Notes: a model not told the origin generated them from the letters alone. A stretch of DNA of 64,000 nucleotides from Novosphingobium sp. G106 (GCF_019075875.1 NZ_JAHOOZ010000001.1:3782001-3846000); one strand, 5' to 3'. Numbered from the stretch's first letter, positions 1 to 7,544 are shown. A program made the numbers and translations.

Positions 1-307
1 CGATCGTGTCGTGATAGGCGACCGAAGTGCCAATGATCGTCATCATCGGCCGACCCTCGTTCGACAGCAGCACGGCCCCGTCGCGCAGGAACAGGTTGCC
101 CTGCGCCGCGATCGTGTCCTGCGCGGAATAGCGTTCGGCGTCGTCATCGGCGGCATAGATCAGGAAGTCGACCGCCTGGTTGCCTTCGAGATCGACGATG
201 CGCAGCGTCTGCCCTGCATAGACGCGGAACAGCCAGGGTGCGCGCGCGGGCACCACTTCGTCATGGACGATCGTGCCGGCCAGTCCCTCGGTCGCTCTAT
301 CGGTCAT
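1..307 (-). CDS. UAAP2 / carboxyguanidine deiminase subunit (DUF1989), partial
   Basis: The N-terminal 102 codons of a DUF1989 protein; the rest runs off the left edge. The visible part reads MTDRATEGLAGTIVHDEVV and continues with a V-x-A-G-Q-x-L-R-I-V-D-L-E-G-N-Q-A-V-D-F core, typical of urea-carboxylase-associated protein 2. It begins 6 bases after the UAAP1 stop, so the two are cotranscribed. Established knowledge: UAAP1 and UAAP2 homologues form carboxyguanidine deiminase (CgdAB), which converts carboxyguanidine to allophanate with release of ammonia, between guanidine carboxylase and allophanate hydrolase. Inference: the carboxylase and hydrolase genes lie just left of this window. The family call is firm; the substrate is inferred from family work. 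Confidence 0.85.
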   Translation of the reverse strand, partial: MTDRATEGLAGTIVHDEVVPARAPWLFRVYAGQTLRIVDLEGNQAVDFLIYAADDDAERYSAQDTIAAQGNLFLRDGAVLLSNEGRPMMTIIGTSVAYHDTI

Positions 308-313
308 CTCGGC

Positions 314-1135
314 TTACCTCAGGTAATAGTCTTCGGTGTTGAGGAAGGCGCGCAGCCCTTCGGGGCTGGCATTGCGCAGCGGATCGTCCGCGAGCGTCAC
401 CGGGCCGCGCCAGGCGGTCGCGCGCAGCGGCGTCACCGTGTAATCGGCCCGCGGATCGAGCACGTGCGGGCAGTTCGCCAGGACGACGATCAGGTCCATC
501 TCGGCGCGCAGCAACAGCGACCGCCCCGGCGCGAAAGGCCCGATCTGCGGCGTGGTCGCGCCGTCTGCCTCGATCCGGACGCCCTTGAACCAGTTGATGC
601 AGGGATGAACGTCCTTGCGGCCCAGCCCGTGCTTGGCGGCGCCGAGCATGAAGCGGTCTCGGGCGTTGGGATGGGTGCCATAGTTGACGCCGTCGCCGTA
701 CTTGCGCGCGTTCGACGCGTCGTTCGAGGGGCCGCAGAAAGCGTCGTGGGTTTCCGCGCCGTCCTTGACGATCGACATCATGACGCGGCCCATGTCGGAC
801 AGCAGCAGCTTGCCCGCGCCCAGGTAGCCGTTCCACTGCACCTTGACCGTATCGGCGACATTGAGCCGTTCGAGCGGGTTCTCCGCGTTGAACAACAGCA
901 TCGAAGTGCAGGCATCGCCTTGGAGGTCGATCAGCCGCAGCCGCGCGCCGCGCGCCAGCCGGCGCGAGGCATAGCCGCCTGCCGCGATGGTCTCTTCCCA
1001 AAGGACGGGCCCGTCCGCATCTGTGGCTACCGCGGGCAATGTCGGCATCGCCTCGACCCTGGTTCCGGCCATCGCACGAGCATGGGCCTGTGCGCCATAG
1101 GGATCGGCAGTATTGGCGTCAGGAGCATTTGGCAT
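314..1135 (-). CDS. UAAP1 / carboxyguanidine deiminase subunit (DUF1989)
   Basis: A 273-residue DUF1989 protein of the usual UAAP1 length. The core carries R-x-L-A-R-G-A-R-L-R-L-I-D-L-Q-G-D-A, then N-A-E-N-P-L-E-R-L-N and CGPSND; a histidine- and cysteine-containing stretch, VHPCINWFKGVRI, lies near residue 190. It is cytosolic, with no signal peptide or membrane segment. Its ATG overlaps the stop of the upstream NikR-like regulator by one base (TGATG), and UAAP2 follows 6 bases later, so regulator and deiminase are one operon. Older databases call this family urea-carboxylase-associated; biochemical work reassigned the pathway in several bacteria to guanidine. A urea-only role cannot be excluded without seeing the carboxylase. 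Confidence 0.87.
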   Translation of the reverse strand: MPNAPDANTADPYGAQAHARAMAGTRVEAMPTLPAVATDADGPVLWEETIAAGGYASRRLARGARLRLIDLQGDACTSMLLFNAENPLERLNVADTVKVQWNGYLGAGKLLLSDMGRVMMSIVKDGAETHDAFCGPSNDASNARKYGDGVNYGTHPNARDRFMLGAAKHGLGRKDVHPCINWFKGVRIEADGATTPQIGPFAPGRSLLLRAEMDLIVVLANCPHVLDPRADYTVTPLRATAWRGPVTLADDPLRNASPEGLRAFLNTEDYYLR

Positions 1136-1590
1136 CAGCGCGACTCCTTGGACGAAAGCGGCGGCAAAAGTGCCGAAGTGGTGACCAGGCGGACCTGCTG
1201 CACGCCGCGGATTTTTCGCAGTGCGTCACACAGTTGCTGCAGACGCAGCGCAGTCCCCTGGACCAGCAGGACCTCCATCGACTGGTCGTCTTCGAGGAAG
1301 ATGTGCTGCGACGAGATGATCTCGGCGATGAAGCCCGACTGGACCTGCGCGAGTGCCTGGCGACCTCGACCGGCTTCGGCGCGGTAGATCAAGGTCACGG
1401 TACCGGCGAGCACGGTTTCCGGCCGTTCACGGGCGTTGTGCTCGGTCAGGGCATTGCGAATCAGCTCGGCAATCATCTGCGACCGATTGGCCACGGCACG
1501 CTCCAAGACCATGGCGTCGAGTTCTGCGAACAGCTCTGCCGGTAGGCTGACGCTGAGCCTAACGAGCGAGGGTTGGGAGAGGTCGTTCAT
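1135..1590 (-). CDS. NikR-fold ribbon-helix-helix regulator
   Basis: A 151-residue protein with the two-domain plan of NikR. The N-terminal ribbon-helix-helix DNA-binding part spans about residues 8-50 (VRLSVSLPAELFAELD, then NRSQMIAELIRNAL). An ACT-like regulatory domain follows at about 60-140. Aligned by eye with E. coli NikR, the nickel ligands are mostly absent: His96 survives in SSQH, the HxH pair is missing and the ligand cysteine position is Ser104. It therefore probably senses something other than nickel, plausibly a pathway ligand; this is inference. It is the first gene of the deiminase operon, and an 8-bp inverted repeat 21 bases upstream of its start is a candidate autoregulatory operator. 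Confidence 0.8.
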   Translation of the reverse strand: MNDLSQPSLVRLSVSLPAELFAELDAMVLERAVANRSQMIAELIRNALTEHNARERPETVLAGTVTLIYRAEAGRGRQALAQVQSGFIAEIISSQHIFLEDDQSMEVLLVQGTALRLQQLCDALRKIRGVQQVRLVTTSALLPPLSSKESR

Positions 1591-1610
1591 GATGAAAGCA
1601 GCCTATGTTT

Positions 1611-1636
1611 TATTACGACTATCGTCAATCGTAATA
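1611..1636. promoter_or_regulatory. Inverted repeat, candidate operator of the NikR-fold regulator
   Basis: TATTACGA (1611-1618) and TCGTAATA (1629-1636) form perfect 8-bp arms around a 10-base spacer. The repeat lies 21-46 bases upstream of the regulator start codon, where a repressor would act. NikR-type tetramers bind two separated half-sites, so the arrangement fits, although the spacer is shorter than in the E. coli nik operator (GTATGA-N16-TCATAC). The assignment is inferred from position and symmetry. Confidence 0.55.
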
Positions 1637-1640
1637 TCTA

Positions 1641-1658
1641 TGGTGCGATGCAGCACCA
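1641..1658. promoter_or_regulatory. GC-rich inverted repeat TGGTGC-N6-GCACCA
   Basis: Perfect 6-bp arms (1641-1646 and 1653-1658) lie in the divergent region, about 105 bases upstream of the sigma-54 promoter. An activator site is expected near this distance. The half-sites are in the opposite orientation to the enteric NtrC consensus (TGCACCA-N4-TGGTGCA), so I describe it only as a palindrome of unknown binder. Confidence 0.35.
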
Positions 1659-1669
1659 ACCGGCGCGCG

Positions 1670-1710
1670 AAATTTGGGCAATCCGCGCCCACCTGCTCAA
1701 AATTTGGGCA
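1670..1710. repeat. Pair of 11-bp direct repeats AAATTTGGGCA
   Basis: AAATTTGGGCA occurs at 1670-1680 and again at 1700-1710, exactly 30 bases apart (about three helical turns). The copies lie 54-94 bases upstream of the sigma-54 element. The phasing suggests a regulator binding one face of the helix; the binder is unknown. Confidence 0.5.
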
Positions 1711-1763
1711 GATAATGTGTCGAACTGTTTCTGTTCCGTTTAGAAATCACAACAAAATGTAAA

Positions 1764-1779
1764 TGGCACACCCCTTGCT
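1764..1779 (+). promoter_or_regulatory. Sigma-54 (RpoN) promoter of the porin/ABC operon
   Basis: TGGCACACCCCTTGCT matches the consensus TGGCAC-G-N4-TTGCW at every strongly conserved position. The -24 GG (1765-1766) and -12 GC (1777-1778) are 10 bases apart, as required. Transcription would start near 1790, about 40 bases before the porin ATG. RpoN control is typical of nitrogen-scavenging genes, which agrees with the uptake role of the downstream genes. Confidence 0.75.
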
Positions 1780-1829
1780 TAGGGAATGGCGACCCATGAA
1801 GGTCCAATTGCTCTCAAGGGGGGTTCCCA

Positions 1830-2633
1830 ATGTATAAAAGCTTTGCCGCAGCCATCGCTCTCGCCACGGCCGCCATCGTTCCCACCATCGCCTATGCCGA
1901 CGAGCCGGCGCCCGATCTCAAGGTCACCGGCAGCGTCACACTCGCCAGCGAATACCGCCTGCGCGGCATCTCGCAGTCGGACAGCGATCCCGCCATCCAG
2001 GGCGGCATCACCGTCGCCCACTCGTCGGGCCTCTATGTCAGCACCTGGGCCTCGAACCTCGCCGGCAACGGCACGTTCGGCGGTTCGAACATGGAATTCG
2101 ACGCCATCGCCGGCTTCACCAAGGGCGTTGGCCCGGTGACGTTCGACCTCGGCGGCATCTACTACATCTATCCCGGCACCCACGGTCACGACTTCTTCGA
2201 GATCTACGGCTCGGTCTCGGGCAAGGTCGGTCCGGTCAACGCCAAGCTCGGCACCTACTGGGCGCCGCCACAGACCAACATCGGCGTCAGCAACGGCAGC
2301 AAGGGCAACAACATCTGGGTCTATACCGACCTCGCCCTGCCGATCCAGGGCACCCCGATCACGCTCAAGGGCCATGCCGGCTATTCGGACGGTGACAGCC
2401 TCTACACCAAGGGCGCGGCCGCGTTCGATCCGTTCGACACCGAAGGCAGCCATGGCGTGTTCGACTATGGCGTGGGCGTCGACCTGACCTGGAAGGCGCT
2501 GACGCTGAACGTCTCGTACATCGGCACCGACCTCGACCGGTCCTATGCCGACCTGAACTTCGGTGCGGGCAGCCACACCGGCCACAAGATCACCAAGGGC
2601 GACATCGTCGCCACGCTGACCGCGGCGTTCTGA
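1830..2633 (+). CDS. TorF-family putative outer-membrane porin
   Basis: A 267-residue beta-barrel protein. A signal peptide covers residues 1-23 (hydrophobic stretch AAAIALATAAIVPTIA, cleavage after AYA). The mature part opens with VTGSVTLASEYRLRGISQS, the hallmark of the TIGR02001/TorF family, and consists of alternating hydrophobic beta strands ending in a terminal Phe (TLTAAF), the outer-membrane assembly signal. A strong Shine-Dalgarno sequence (AAGGGGGG) precedes the ATG. It is the first gene after the sigma-54 promoter and is followed by a strong hairpin and then the ABC permease. Inferred role: passage of the small nitrogenous substrate across the outer membrane. Function in this family is poorly tested. 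Confidence 0.82.
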   Translation: MYKSFAAAIALATAAIVPTIAYADEPAPDLKVTGSVTLASEYRLRGISQSDSDPAIQGGITVAHSSGLYVSTWASNLAGNGTFGGSNMEFDAIAGFTKGVGPVTFDLGGIYYIYPGTHGHDFFEIYGSVSGKVGPVNAKLGTYWAPPQTNIGVSNGSKGNNIWVYTDLALPIQGTPITLKGHAGYSDGDSLYTKGAAAFDPFDTEGSHGVFDYGVGVDLTWKALTLNVSYIGTDLDRSYADLNFGAGSHTGHKITKGDIVATLTAAF

Positions 2634-2648
2634 TCTGATGTGAATACC

Positions 2649-2684
2649 GGCCCCGCCCGTGCACAGGCTGCCACGGGCGGGGCC
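2649..2684 (+). terminator. 13-bp GC hairpin between porin and ABC genes
   Basis: GGCCCCGCCCGTG (2649-2661) and CACGGGCGGGGCC (2672-2684) pair perfectly around a 10-base loop. No T tract follows, so it may act as a partial terminator or a 3' mRNA stabiliser. That would leave porin mRNA in excess of transporter mRNA, a common arrangement for outer-membrane protein genes followed by transporter genes. Confidence 0.65.
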
Positions 2685-2723
2685 ACCTCGACGCAATAAC
2701 CGAAATAACAGGGCAGCCGAAGC

Positions 2724-3539
2724 ATGCGCGTCGTCAACATCAAGCCGCACCGCGGCGCCCGGATCCTGATTGGCGCCGTTCCGATCGTGATCCTGCTGAT
2801 CGTCTATGCGATCTTCTCCGCCGCGCGGCTCGACGCCAATCCCAACGACAAGGTCCTCCCCACTTTCGCCGCGATGGCGCAGGAAGTGGTGCGGCTGACC
2901 ACCCAGACCGATCCGCGCACCGGTGAGATCACCGCAGTGGCGGATACCCTGGCCAGCCTCTACCGGCTCGGCATCGGCGTGCTGATCGCCACGGTCTCGA
3001 CCCTCATCATCGGCCTGGCGCTGGGCGTCGTGCCGCTGGTCCGCGCGGCGCTCGGCCCGATCGTCGCGATCATCGCCGTGATCCCGCCGATCGCGGTGCT
3101 GCCGATCCTGTTCATCGCCATGGGCCTGGGCGAAGCCTCGAAGATCGCGCTGATCGCGGTGGGCATCGCGCCGTTCATGATCCGCGACCTCGCCGGCCAC
3201 GTCGCGAGCCTACCCGCCGAGCAGTTCGTCAAGGCGCAGACGCTGGGTGCCAATTCCTGGCAGCTGACCCTGCGCGTCGCGCTGCCGCAAGCCTTGCCGC
3301 GGCTGATCGACTCCTTGCGCCTCTCGATGGGGCCCGCCTGGGTGTTCCTGATCTCGGCCGAGGCGATCGCCTCCGACGTCGGGCTCGGCTACCGCATCTT
3401 CCTCGTCCGGCGTTATCTCGCGATGGACACGATCCTGCCCTACGTCGCCTGGATCTCGCTGCTCGCCATCGCCACCGACGCGCTGCTCCAGTGGATCAGC
3501 CGCAAGGCCTTCCCCTGGGCCCACGGAGACGCGAAATGA
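2724..3539 (+). CDS. ABC transporter permease, taurine/nitrate/sulfonate class
   Basis: A 271-residue inner-membrane protein with about six hydrophobic segments, beginning with ILIGAVPIVILLIVYAIF near residue 15. The BPD_transp_1 coupling motif appears as A-x-T-L-G-A-N-S-W-Q then VALPQALPRLIDSLRLS, about residues 170-198, where the ATPase docks. Its stop overlaps the ATPase start (ATGA). The matching binding protein is encoded 4 kb away on the other strand, beyond bphP-bphO. Permeases of this branch accompany UAAP/carboxylase genes in many genomes, supporting transport of guanidine or a related nitrogen compound; the substrate is not provable from sequence. Confidence 0.88.
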   Translation: MRVVNIKPHRGARILIGAVPIVILLIVYAIFSAARLDANPNDKVLPTFAAMAQEVVRLTTQTDPRTGEITAVADTLASLYRLGIGVLIATVSTLIIGLALGVVPLVRAALGPIVAIIAVIPPIAVLPILFIAMGLGEASKIALIAVGIAPFMIRDLAGHVASLPAEQFVKAQTLGANSWQLTLRVALPQALPRLIDSLRLSMGPAWVFLISAEAIASDVGLGYRIFLVRRYLAMDTILPYVAWISLLAIATDALLQWISRKAFPWAHGDAK

Positions 3540-4288
3540 GCGCGCTCCTCCAATTCCAGGAGGTCTGGGTCGAATATGGCGAGAAGGTCGTGCTCGAACG
3601 CGTCAGCCTCGACATCCAGGAAGGCGAGTTCGTCTCGGTCGTCGGCCCTTCGGGCGCGGGCAAGAGCACGTTCCTGCGGCTCGTCCTCGGCCAGGAAGGC
3701 CCGACGCGTGGCAAGATCCTGCTCGACGGCACGCCGCTGACTCCCGAATGCCATCCCGACCGCGGTGTCGTGTTCCAGCGCTATTCGGTCTTTCCGCACC
3801 TCACCGCCCTGCAGAACGTCGCTTTCGGGCTCGAATGCGACGCTTCGCCGCTGCTGGGCAAGCTGTTCGGCGGTGCCAAGCGCAAGGCCAATGCCGCGGC
3901 GACGGAGATGCTCGCCGCCGTCGGCCTCGAGCACAACCTCAACGTCTATCCCGCGCAGATGTCGGGCGGCATGCAGCAGCGCCTGGCGATCGCCCAGGCG
4001 CTGATCAAGCACCCGCGCGTGCTGCTACTCGACGAGCCGTTCGGCGCGCTCGATCCCGGCATCCGCAACGACATGCACGGGCTGGTGACCAAGCTGTGGC
4101 GCGAGCACGGCCTGACCATCGTCATGGTCACGCACGACATCAAGGAAGCCTTCAAGCTGGGCACGCGCGTGTTGGCCTTCGACAAGCGCCGGATCGATCC
4201 GCAAGCGCCCAACCGCTACGGCGCGACGGCGGTCTACGACATGCCGGTATCGAAGCGCGCCGACATGGAGGTCGCGACGCCGGACTAG
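3536..4288 (+). CDS. ABC transporter ATP-binding protein, taurine/nitrate class
   Basis: A 250-residue ABC ATPase. The Walker A motif is GPSGAGKS (37-44), the Q-loop lies in VVFQRYSVFPHL, the signature is MSGGMQQR (142-149), Walker B with D-loop is VLLLDEPFGALD, and the switch His is in VMVTHDIKEA. A ~20-residue insertion (ECDASPLLGKLFGGAKRK) separates Q-loop and signature. The start MSALLQF is chosen because its ATG overlaps the permease stop as ATGA. The C-terminus (residues 220-250) lacks a separate regulatory domain. It forms the transporter with the upstream permease and, by inference, the lipoprotein ending at 7595. Confidence 0.9.
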   Translation: MSALLQFQEVWVEYGEKVVLERVSLDIQEGEFVSVVGPSGAGKSTFLRLVLGQEGPTRGKILLDGTPLTPECHPDRGVVFQRYSVFPHLTALQNVAFGLECDASPLLGKLFGGAKRKANAAATEMLAAVGLEHNLNVYPAQMSGGMQQRLAIAQALIKHPRVLLLDEPFGALDPGIRNDMHGLVTKLWREHGLTIVMVTHDIKEAFKLGTRVLAFDKRRIDPQAPNRYGATAVYDMPVSKRADMEVATPD

Positions 4289-4317
4289 AATTAGTCAGTG
4301 CATTAGGTACCGCAAAG

Positions 4318-4342
4318 GGAACCTGCGGCGTCTTTCTCGGTT
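4318..4342 (+). promoter_or_regulatory. Possible EcfG (general stress) promoter of bphP
   Basis: GGAAC (4318-4322) followed after 16 bases by GGTT (4339-4342) resembles the alphaproteobacterial EcfG consensus GGAAC-N16/17-CGTT, with one mismatch in the -10. It lies 37 bases upstream of the bphP start. Control of an HWE-kinase photoreceptor by the general stress sigma factor would be sensible, but one mismatch in a short motif makes this tentative. Confidence 0.35.
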
Positions 4343-4362
4343 AAGTGACCCGGTAACTTAAC
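4340..4362. promoter_or_regulatory. Inverted repeat GTTAAGT-N9-ACTTAAC upstream of bphP
   Basis: Perfect 7-bp arms at 4340-4346 and 4356-4362, 18 bases before the bphP ATG and overlapping the proposed -10 region. The position suits a repressor operator. The binder is unknown. Confidence 0.45.
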
Positions 4363-4379
4363 GAGACAGACGGAACTTG

Positions 4380-6953
4380 ATGACGGAAGCCAAATTTCAT
4401 GTCGATCTGACGAATTGCGATCGCGAGCCGATCCATCTGCTCGGCGCGATCCAGCCGGTCGGTTTTCTCCTCGCGCTTAGCACCGACTGGCTCATCGCCC
4501 GCGCCTCGGCCAATGTCGCCGACTACCTCGGCCATTCGCCCGAAGAGCTGATCGGCAATCCGCTTTCGGACTTCCTAGACCCCCAGCTGATCCACGACCT
4601 GCGCAATCGCTGCGCCTATCTGGTCAATTCGGACACGGTCGAGCGCCTGTTCAGCTGCGAGCTAGGCCCGCGCGGTGAATCGTTCGACGTCGCGATCCAT
4701 TTCTCGAACAAGCAGATCATCATCGAGGCGGAGCCGGGCAGCAAGAACCCCGGCGACGCCACCGGCACCGTGCGCTGGATGATGGCGCGGCTCGACGCCC
4801 AGCCCGATATCGAAGCCTTCTACCGCGAAGGCGCCCGGCAGATCCGCGCGCTGCTCGGCTACGACCGGGTCATGGTCTACAAGTTCGCCCAGGATGGGCA
4901 CGGCGAAGTCGTGGCCGAGGCCTGCAAGCCGGGCATCGGCACGTTCAAGGGCCTGCACTACCCGGCCAGCGACATCCCCAAGCAGGCGCGCGCGCTCTAT
5001 CAGCGCAACCTGATCCGCATCATCCACGACGTGAACGCCGCGCCGGTGCCGATCGTGCCGACGCTGAACGAGAACGGCCAGCCTATCGACCTGTCGCTCT
5101 CGGTGCTGCGCTCGGTCTCGCCGATCCATCTCGAATATCTGCGCAACATGGGCGTCGGCGCCTCGCTGTCGATTTCGATCATCGTCGAGGACAAGCTCTG
5201 GGGGCTGTTCGCCTGCCACCACTATTCGCCCCTCTCGCCGACCTTCGAGCGCCGCTCGCTGAGCGAGCTGTTCTCGCAAATGTTCTCGCTGCGGCTCGAA
5301 AGCCGCGAACGGCGTGAACTGGTCGAATACGAGCGCCAGGCGCGCGACATCTCGGACCAGCTGCTCGGCGCGGTGGCGTCGGACGAGACCTTGCTCAAGG
5401 ATCCCGACTGGCTAGGCGACATCCTGACCAGCGCCATCCCGGCCGATGGCGTCGGCGTCTGGATCAACGGCGCCTACGCCTTCTCGGGCGTGACCCCGCC
5501 GACCGACGATTTCCGCCGCATCGTCCGCGCGCTGAACGGCACCGCGGCGGGCAAGGTGTTCGCCACCGAGCACATCGGCTCGCTGGTAGACGGCGCGGCC
5601 AGCTTCGCCAGGGAAGCCTCCGGGCTGCTCGCCATTCCGATCTCGCGAAGCCCGCGCGATTACGTCGTGCTGTTCCGGTCAGAGATGAAGGAAAAGGTGC
5701 GCTGGGCCGGCGATCCACACAAGCCGGTCGAATACGGCCCCAACGGCCCGCGCCTGACCCCGCGTGAGAGCTTCGCCGAATGGCAGGAGCAGGTCGAAGG
5801 CAGGTCGGCGCCGTTCACGCCCTCGCAGCTCCGCGTCGCCGAAACGCTGCGCGCCACGCTGATCGAGGTCGTGCTGCGCCTGGCCGACGAGGCGGCGGCG
5901 CAGCGCCACCAGGCCAATGCCCGGCAGGAACTGCTGATCGCCGAGCTCAACCACCGCGTACGAAACATCCTCGGCGTTATCCGCGGCCTCATCCGCCAGT
6001 CGCAGCCCGACGAGGAAGCGGTCAAGGACTTCGTCAAGGTCGTCGACGGTCGCATTCACGCGCTCGCCCGCGCGCACAACCAGATCACGGACGACCACTG
6101 GGGGCCCGCTCCGTTCGAGGCGTTGATCGAGGCCGAGGCCGCCGCTTTCGCTGCCAACAAGCAGAATTCGATCATCTCCGGCGGCCCGCCCGTGCTGCTC
6201 AACCCGCAGGCCTATTCGACCATGGCGCTGGTGATCCACGAGCTGGTGACCAATTCGACCAAGTACGGCAGCCTCTCGGGCGATGGCGAGGTCCATCTGA
6301 GCTGGGAACGCAACGGAGCCGGCGACCTCGTCATTACCTGGCAGGAGGTCGGCGGCCCGCCGGTGAAGAAGCCGACGCGCAAGGGCTTCGGCACGACGAT
6401 CATCGATCGCTCGGTCCCCTACGACCTTGGCGGCGCAGCCAAGATCGAATATGATCCCGCCGGCGTGCGCGCGGTGTTCTGCATTCCTAAGCGGCACGTC
6501 AGCGAACGCCCGAAAAGCATGTCGGCCCGGTCGAGCGTGCCGCATGACAGGCGGGTCAAGGACGTGCCGGTCCAGCCCGATCTGCTTACCGACGTCTCGG
6601 TCCTGCTGGTCGAGGACAGTTTGATCATCGCGCTCGACGCCGAGGACATCCTGCAGCGGTTCGGTGCGACGATCGCCACGGCCTCGACGGTCCATGCCGC
6701 GCACGACCTGCTCGACGAGTTCCGGCCCGACGTCGCGATCCTGGACATCAACCTCGGCGATCAGACCAGCTTCAGCATCGCCGACCGGCTGCACGACCTC
6801 GGCGTGCCGTTCTTCTTCGCTTCGGGCTACGGCGAACAGGCGAAACTGCCGATGGAGCATCGCATGCGCCCCGTCGTGCAGAAGCCGTACACGACGGGAA
6901 ACATCATGCGCAGCGTCGAAGATCTGCTCGGGATCAGTCCGGCGCGGGATTGA
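4380..6953 (+). CDS. bphP: Bacteriophytochrome: PAS-GAF-PHY, HWE histidine kinase, receiver
   Basis: An 857-residue soluble red/far-red photoreceptor kinase. The PAS domain carries the biliverdin-attaching Cys13 (LTNCDREP); the GAF domain has the chromophore-pocket motif PASDIP (195-200); the PHY domain has the tongue motif PRESF (461-465). The kinase is of the HWE type: H-box ELNHRVRN with phospho-acceptor His525, and the family's H-x-W segment near 573. A complete receiver domain is fused at the C-terminus (about 739-855), with VEDS acidic residues and phospho-Asp789 in ILDINLGD. The ATG at 4380 is chosen; a TTG directly before it is the alternative. The heme oxygenase gene for biliverdin follows. 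HWE kinases often feed the PhyR/EcfG stress response; that link is inference. Confidence 0.93.
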   Translation: MTEAKFHVDLTNCDREPIHLLGAIQPVGFLLALSTDWLIARASANVADYLGHSPEELIGNPLSDFLDPQLIHDLRNRCAYLVNSDTVERLFSCELGPRGESFDVAIHFSNKQIIIEAEPGSKNPGDATGTVRWMMARLDAQPDIEAFYREGARQIRALLGYDRVMVYKFAQDGHGEVVAEACKPGIGTFKGLHYPASDIPKQARALYQRNLIRIIHDVNAAPVPIVPTLNENGQPIDLSLSVLRSVSPIHLEYLRNMGVGASLSISIIVEDKLWGLFACHHYSPLSPTFERRSLSELFSQMFSLRLESRERRELVEYERQARDISDQLLGAVASDETLLKDPDWLGDILTSAIPADGVGVWINGAYAFSGVTPPTDDFRRIVRALNGTAAGKVFATEHIGSLVDGAASFAREASGLLAIPISRSPRDYVVLFRSEMKEKVRWAGDPHKPVEYGPNGPRLTPRESFAEWQEQVEGRSAPFTPSQLRVAETLRATLIEVVLRLADEAAAQRHQANARQELLIAELNHRVRNILGVIRGLIRQSQPDEEAVKDFVKVVDGRIHALARAHNQITDDHWGPAPFEALIEAEAAAFAANKQNSIISGGPPVLLNPQAYSTMALVIHELVTNSTKYGSLSGDGEVHLSWERNGAGDLVITWQEVGGPPVKKPTRKGFGTTIIDRSVPYDLGGAAKIEYDPAGVRAVFCIPKRHVSERPKSMSARSSVPHDRRVKDVPVQPDLLTDVSVLLVEDSLIIALDAEDILQRFGATIATASTVHAAHDLLDEFRPDVAILDINLGDQTSFSIADRLHDLGVPFFFASGYGEQAKLPMEHRMRPVVQKPYTTGNIMRSVEDLLGISPARD

Positions 6954-7011
6954 CCAGGGCCGGTGTAGAACGACATCGTCACCAACGACCAGATCAGGAA
7001 AGTCATCGGAC

Positions 7012-7536
7012 GTGGAAGCATCTGAACAGTCGGCCGTCACCCGGCTACGCGCCGCAACGCGGCCCGATCACGAGGCGGTCGACAGCGCCTACGGCCATTT
7101 CGCGATCGGCACGCGCGACGGCTACCGCGATTTTCTCACGGCCCATGCGCGCATCCTGCCCCTGGCCGAGCGCCTTATCCAGCCGGGTAACCTCGTCGAG
7201 AACTGGCACGGCCGGACGGAAGCGCTGATCGACGATCTGCACGCGCTCGGCGGCGAGGCGCCCGCCGAGCTCGATTTCGCCCTGCCCGAGGGCGAGGCGG
7301 CGCGCTGGGGCGCGCTCTACGTCATCGAAGGCTCGCGACTGGGCGGCGCGGTGCTCGCGAAGATGGTGCCTGCCGAGCTGCCCGCCGCCTATCTCGGCGC
7401 GCGCCATCCCCAGGGCGCGTGGCGGGCGCTGCTGGAACGGCTGGACGAAGCCGATACCGGCCCGACCTGGCGCGACGAAGCGGAGCGCGGCGCCAAGGCC
7501 ATGTTCGGTGCCTACTTGGCGGCTGCGCGGGCCTAG
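7012..7536 (+). CDS. bphO: Bacteriophytochrome heme oxygenase
   Basis: A 174-residue heme oxygenase-fold protein that would cleave heme to biliverdin, the chromophore of the adjacent phytochrome, in the cytosol. The proximal heme ligand is His21 in TRPDHEAVD, and the distal helix motif is YVIEGSRLGGAVLA. A GTG start at 7012 is chosen because the fold begins there (VEASEQSAVTRLRAAT) and an AGGA lies 12 bases upstream; upstream sequence in this frame is bphP-overlapping shadow. bphP and bphO are the typical paired order, 58 bases apart, and a bidirectional-looking terminator follows. Confidence 0.88.
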   Translation: MEASEQSAVTRLRAATRPDHEAVDSAYGHFAIGTRDGYRDFLTAHARILPLAERLIQPGNLVENWHGRTEALIDDLHALGGEAPAELDFALPEGEAARWGALYVIEGSRLGGAVLAKMVPAELPAAYLGARHPQGAWRALLERLDEADTGPTWRDEAERGAKAMFGAYLAAARA

Positions 7537-7544
7537 CCAAAAGT

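Noticed and set aside
11..1387. Long plus-strand open frame opposite the DUF1989 genes
   Set aside because: Arg/His/Gln-rich translation with no domain, antisense to well-supported genes; a high-GC shadow. The same applies to the other long frames opposite bphP, rfbB, ugd and the Aas-like gene.
1641..1658. NtrC binding site
   Set aside because: The half-sites TGGTGC...GCACCA are in the reverse orientation to the NtrC consensus, so I list only a palindrome.
1591..1829. Possible guanidine riboswitch before the porin or deiminase genes
   Set aside because: I looked by eye for the guanidine-I/II/III signatures here and at 2634-2723 and found none; the region is better explained by DNA sites and a sigma-54 promoter.
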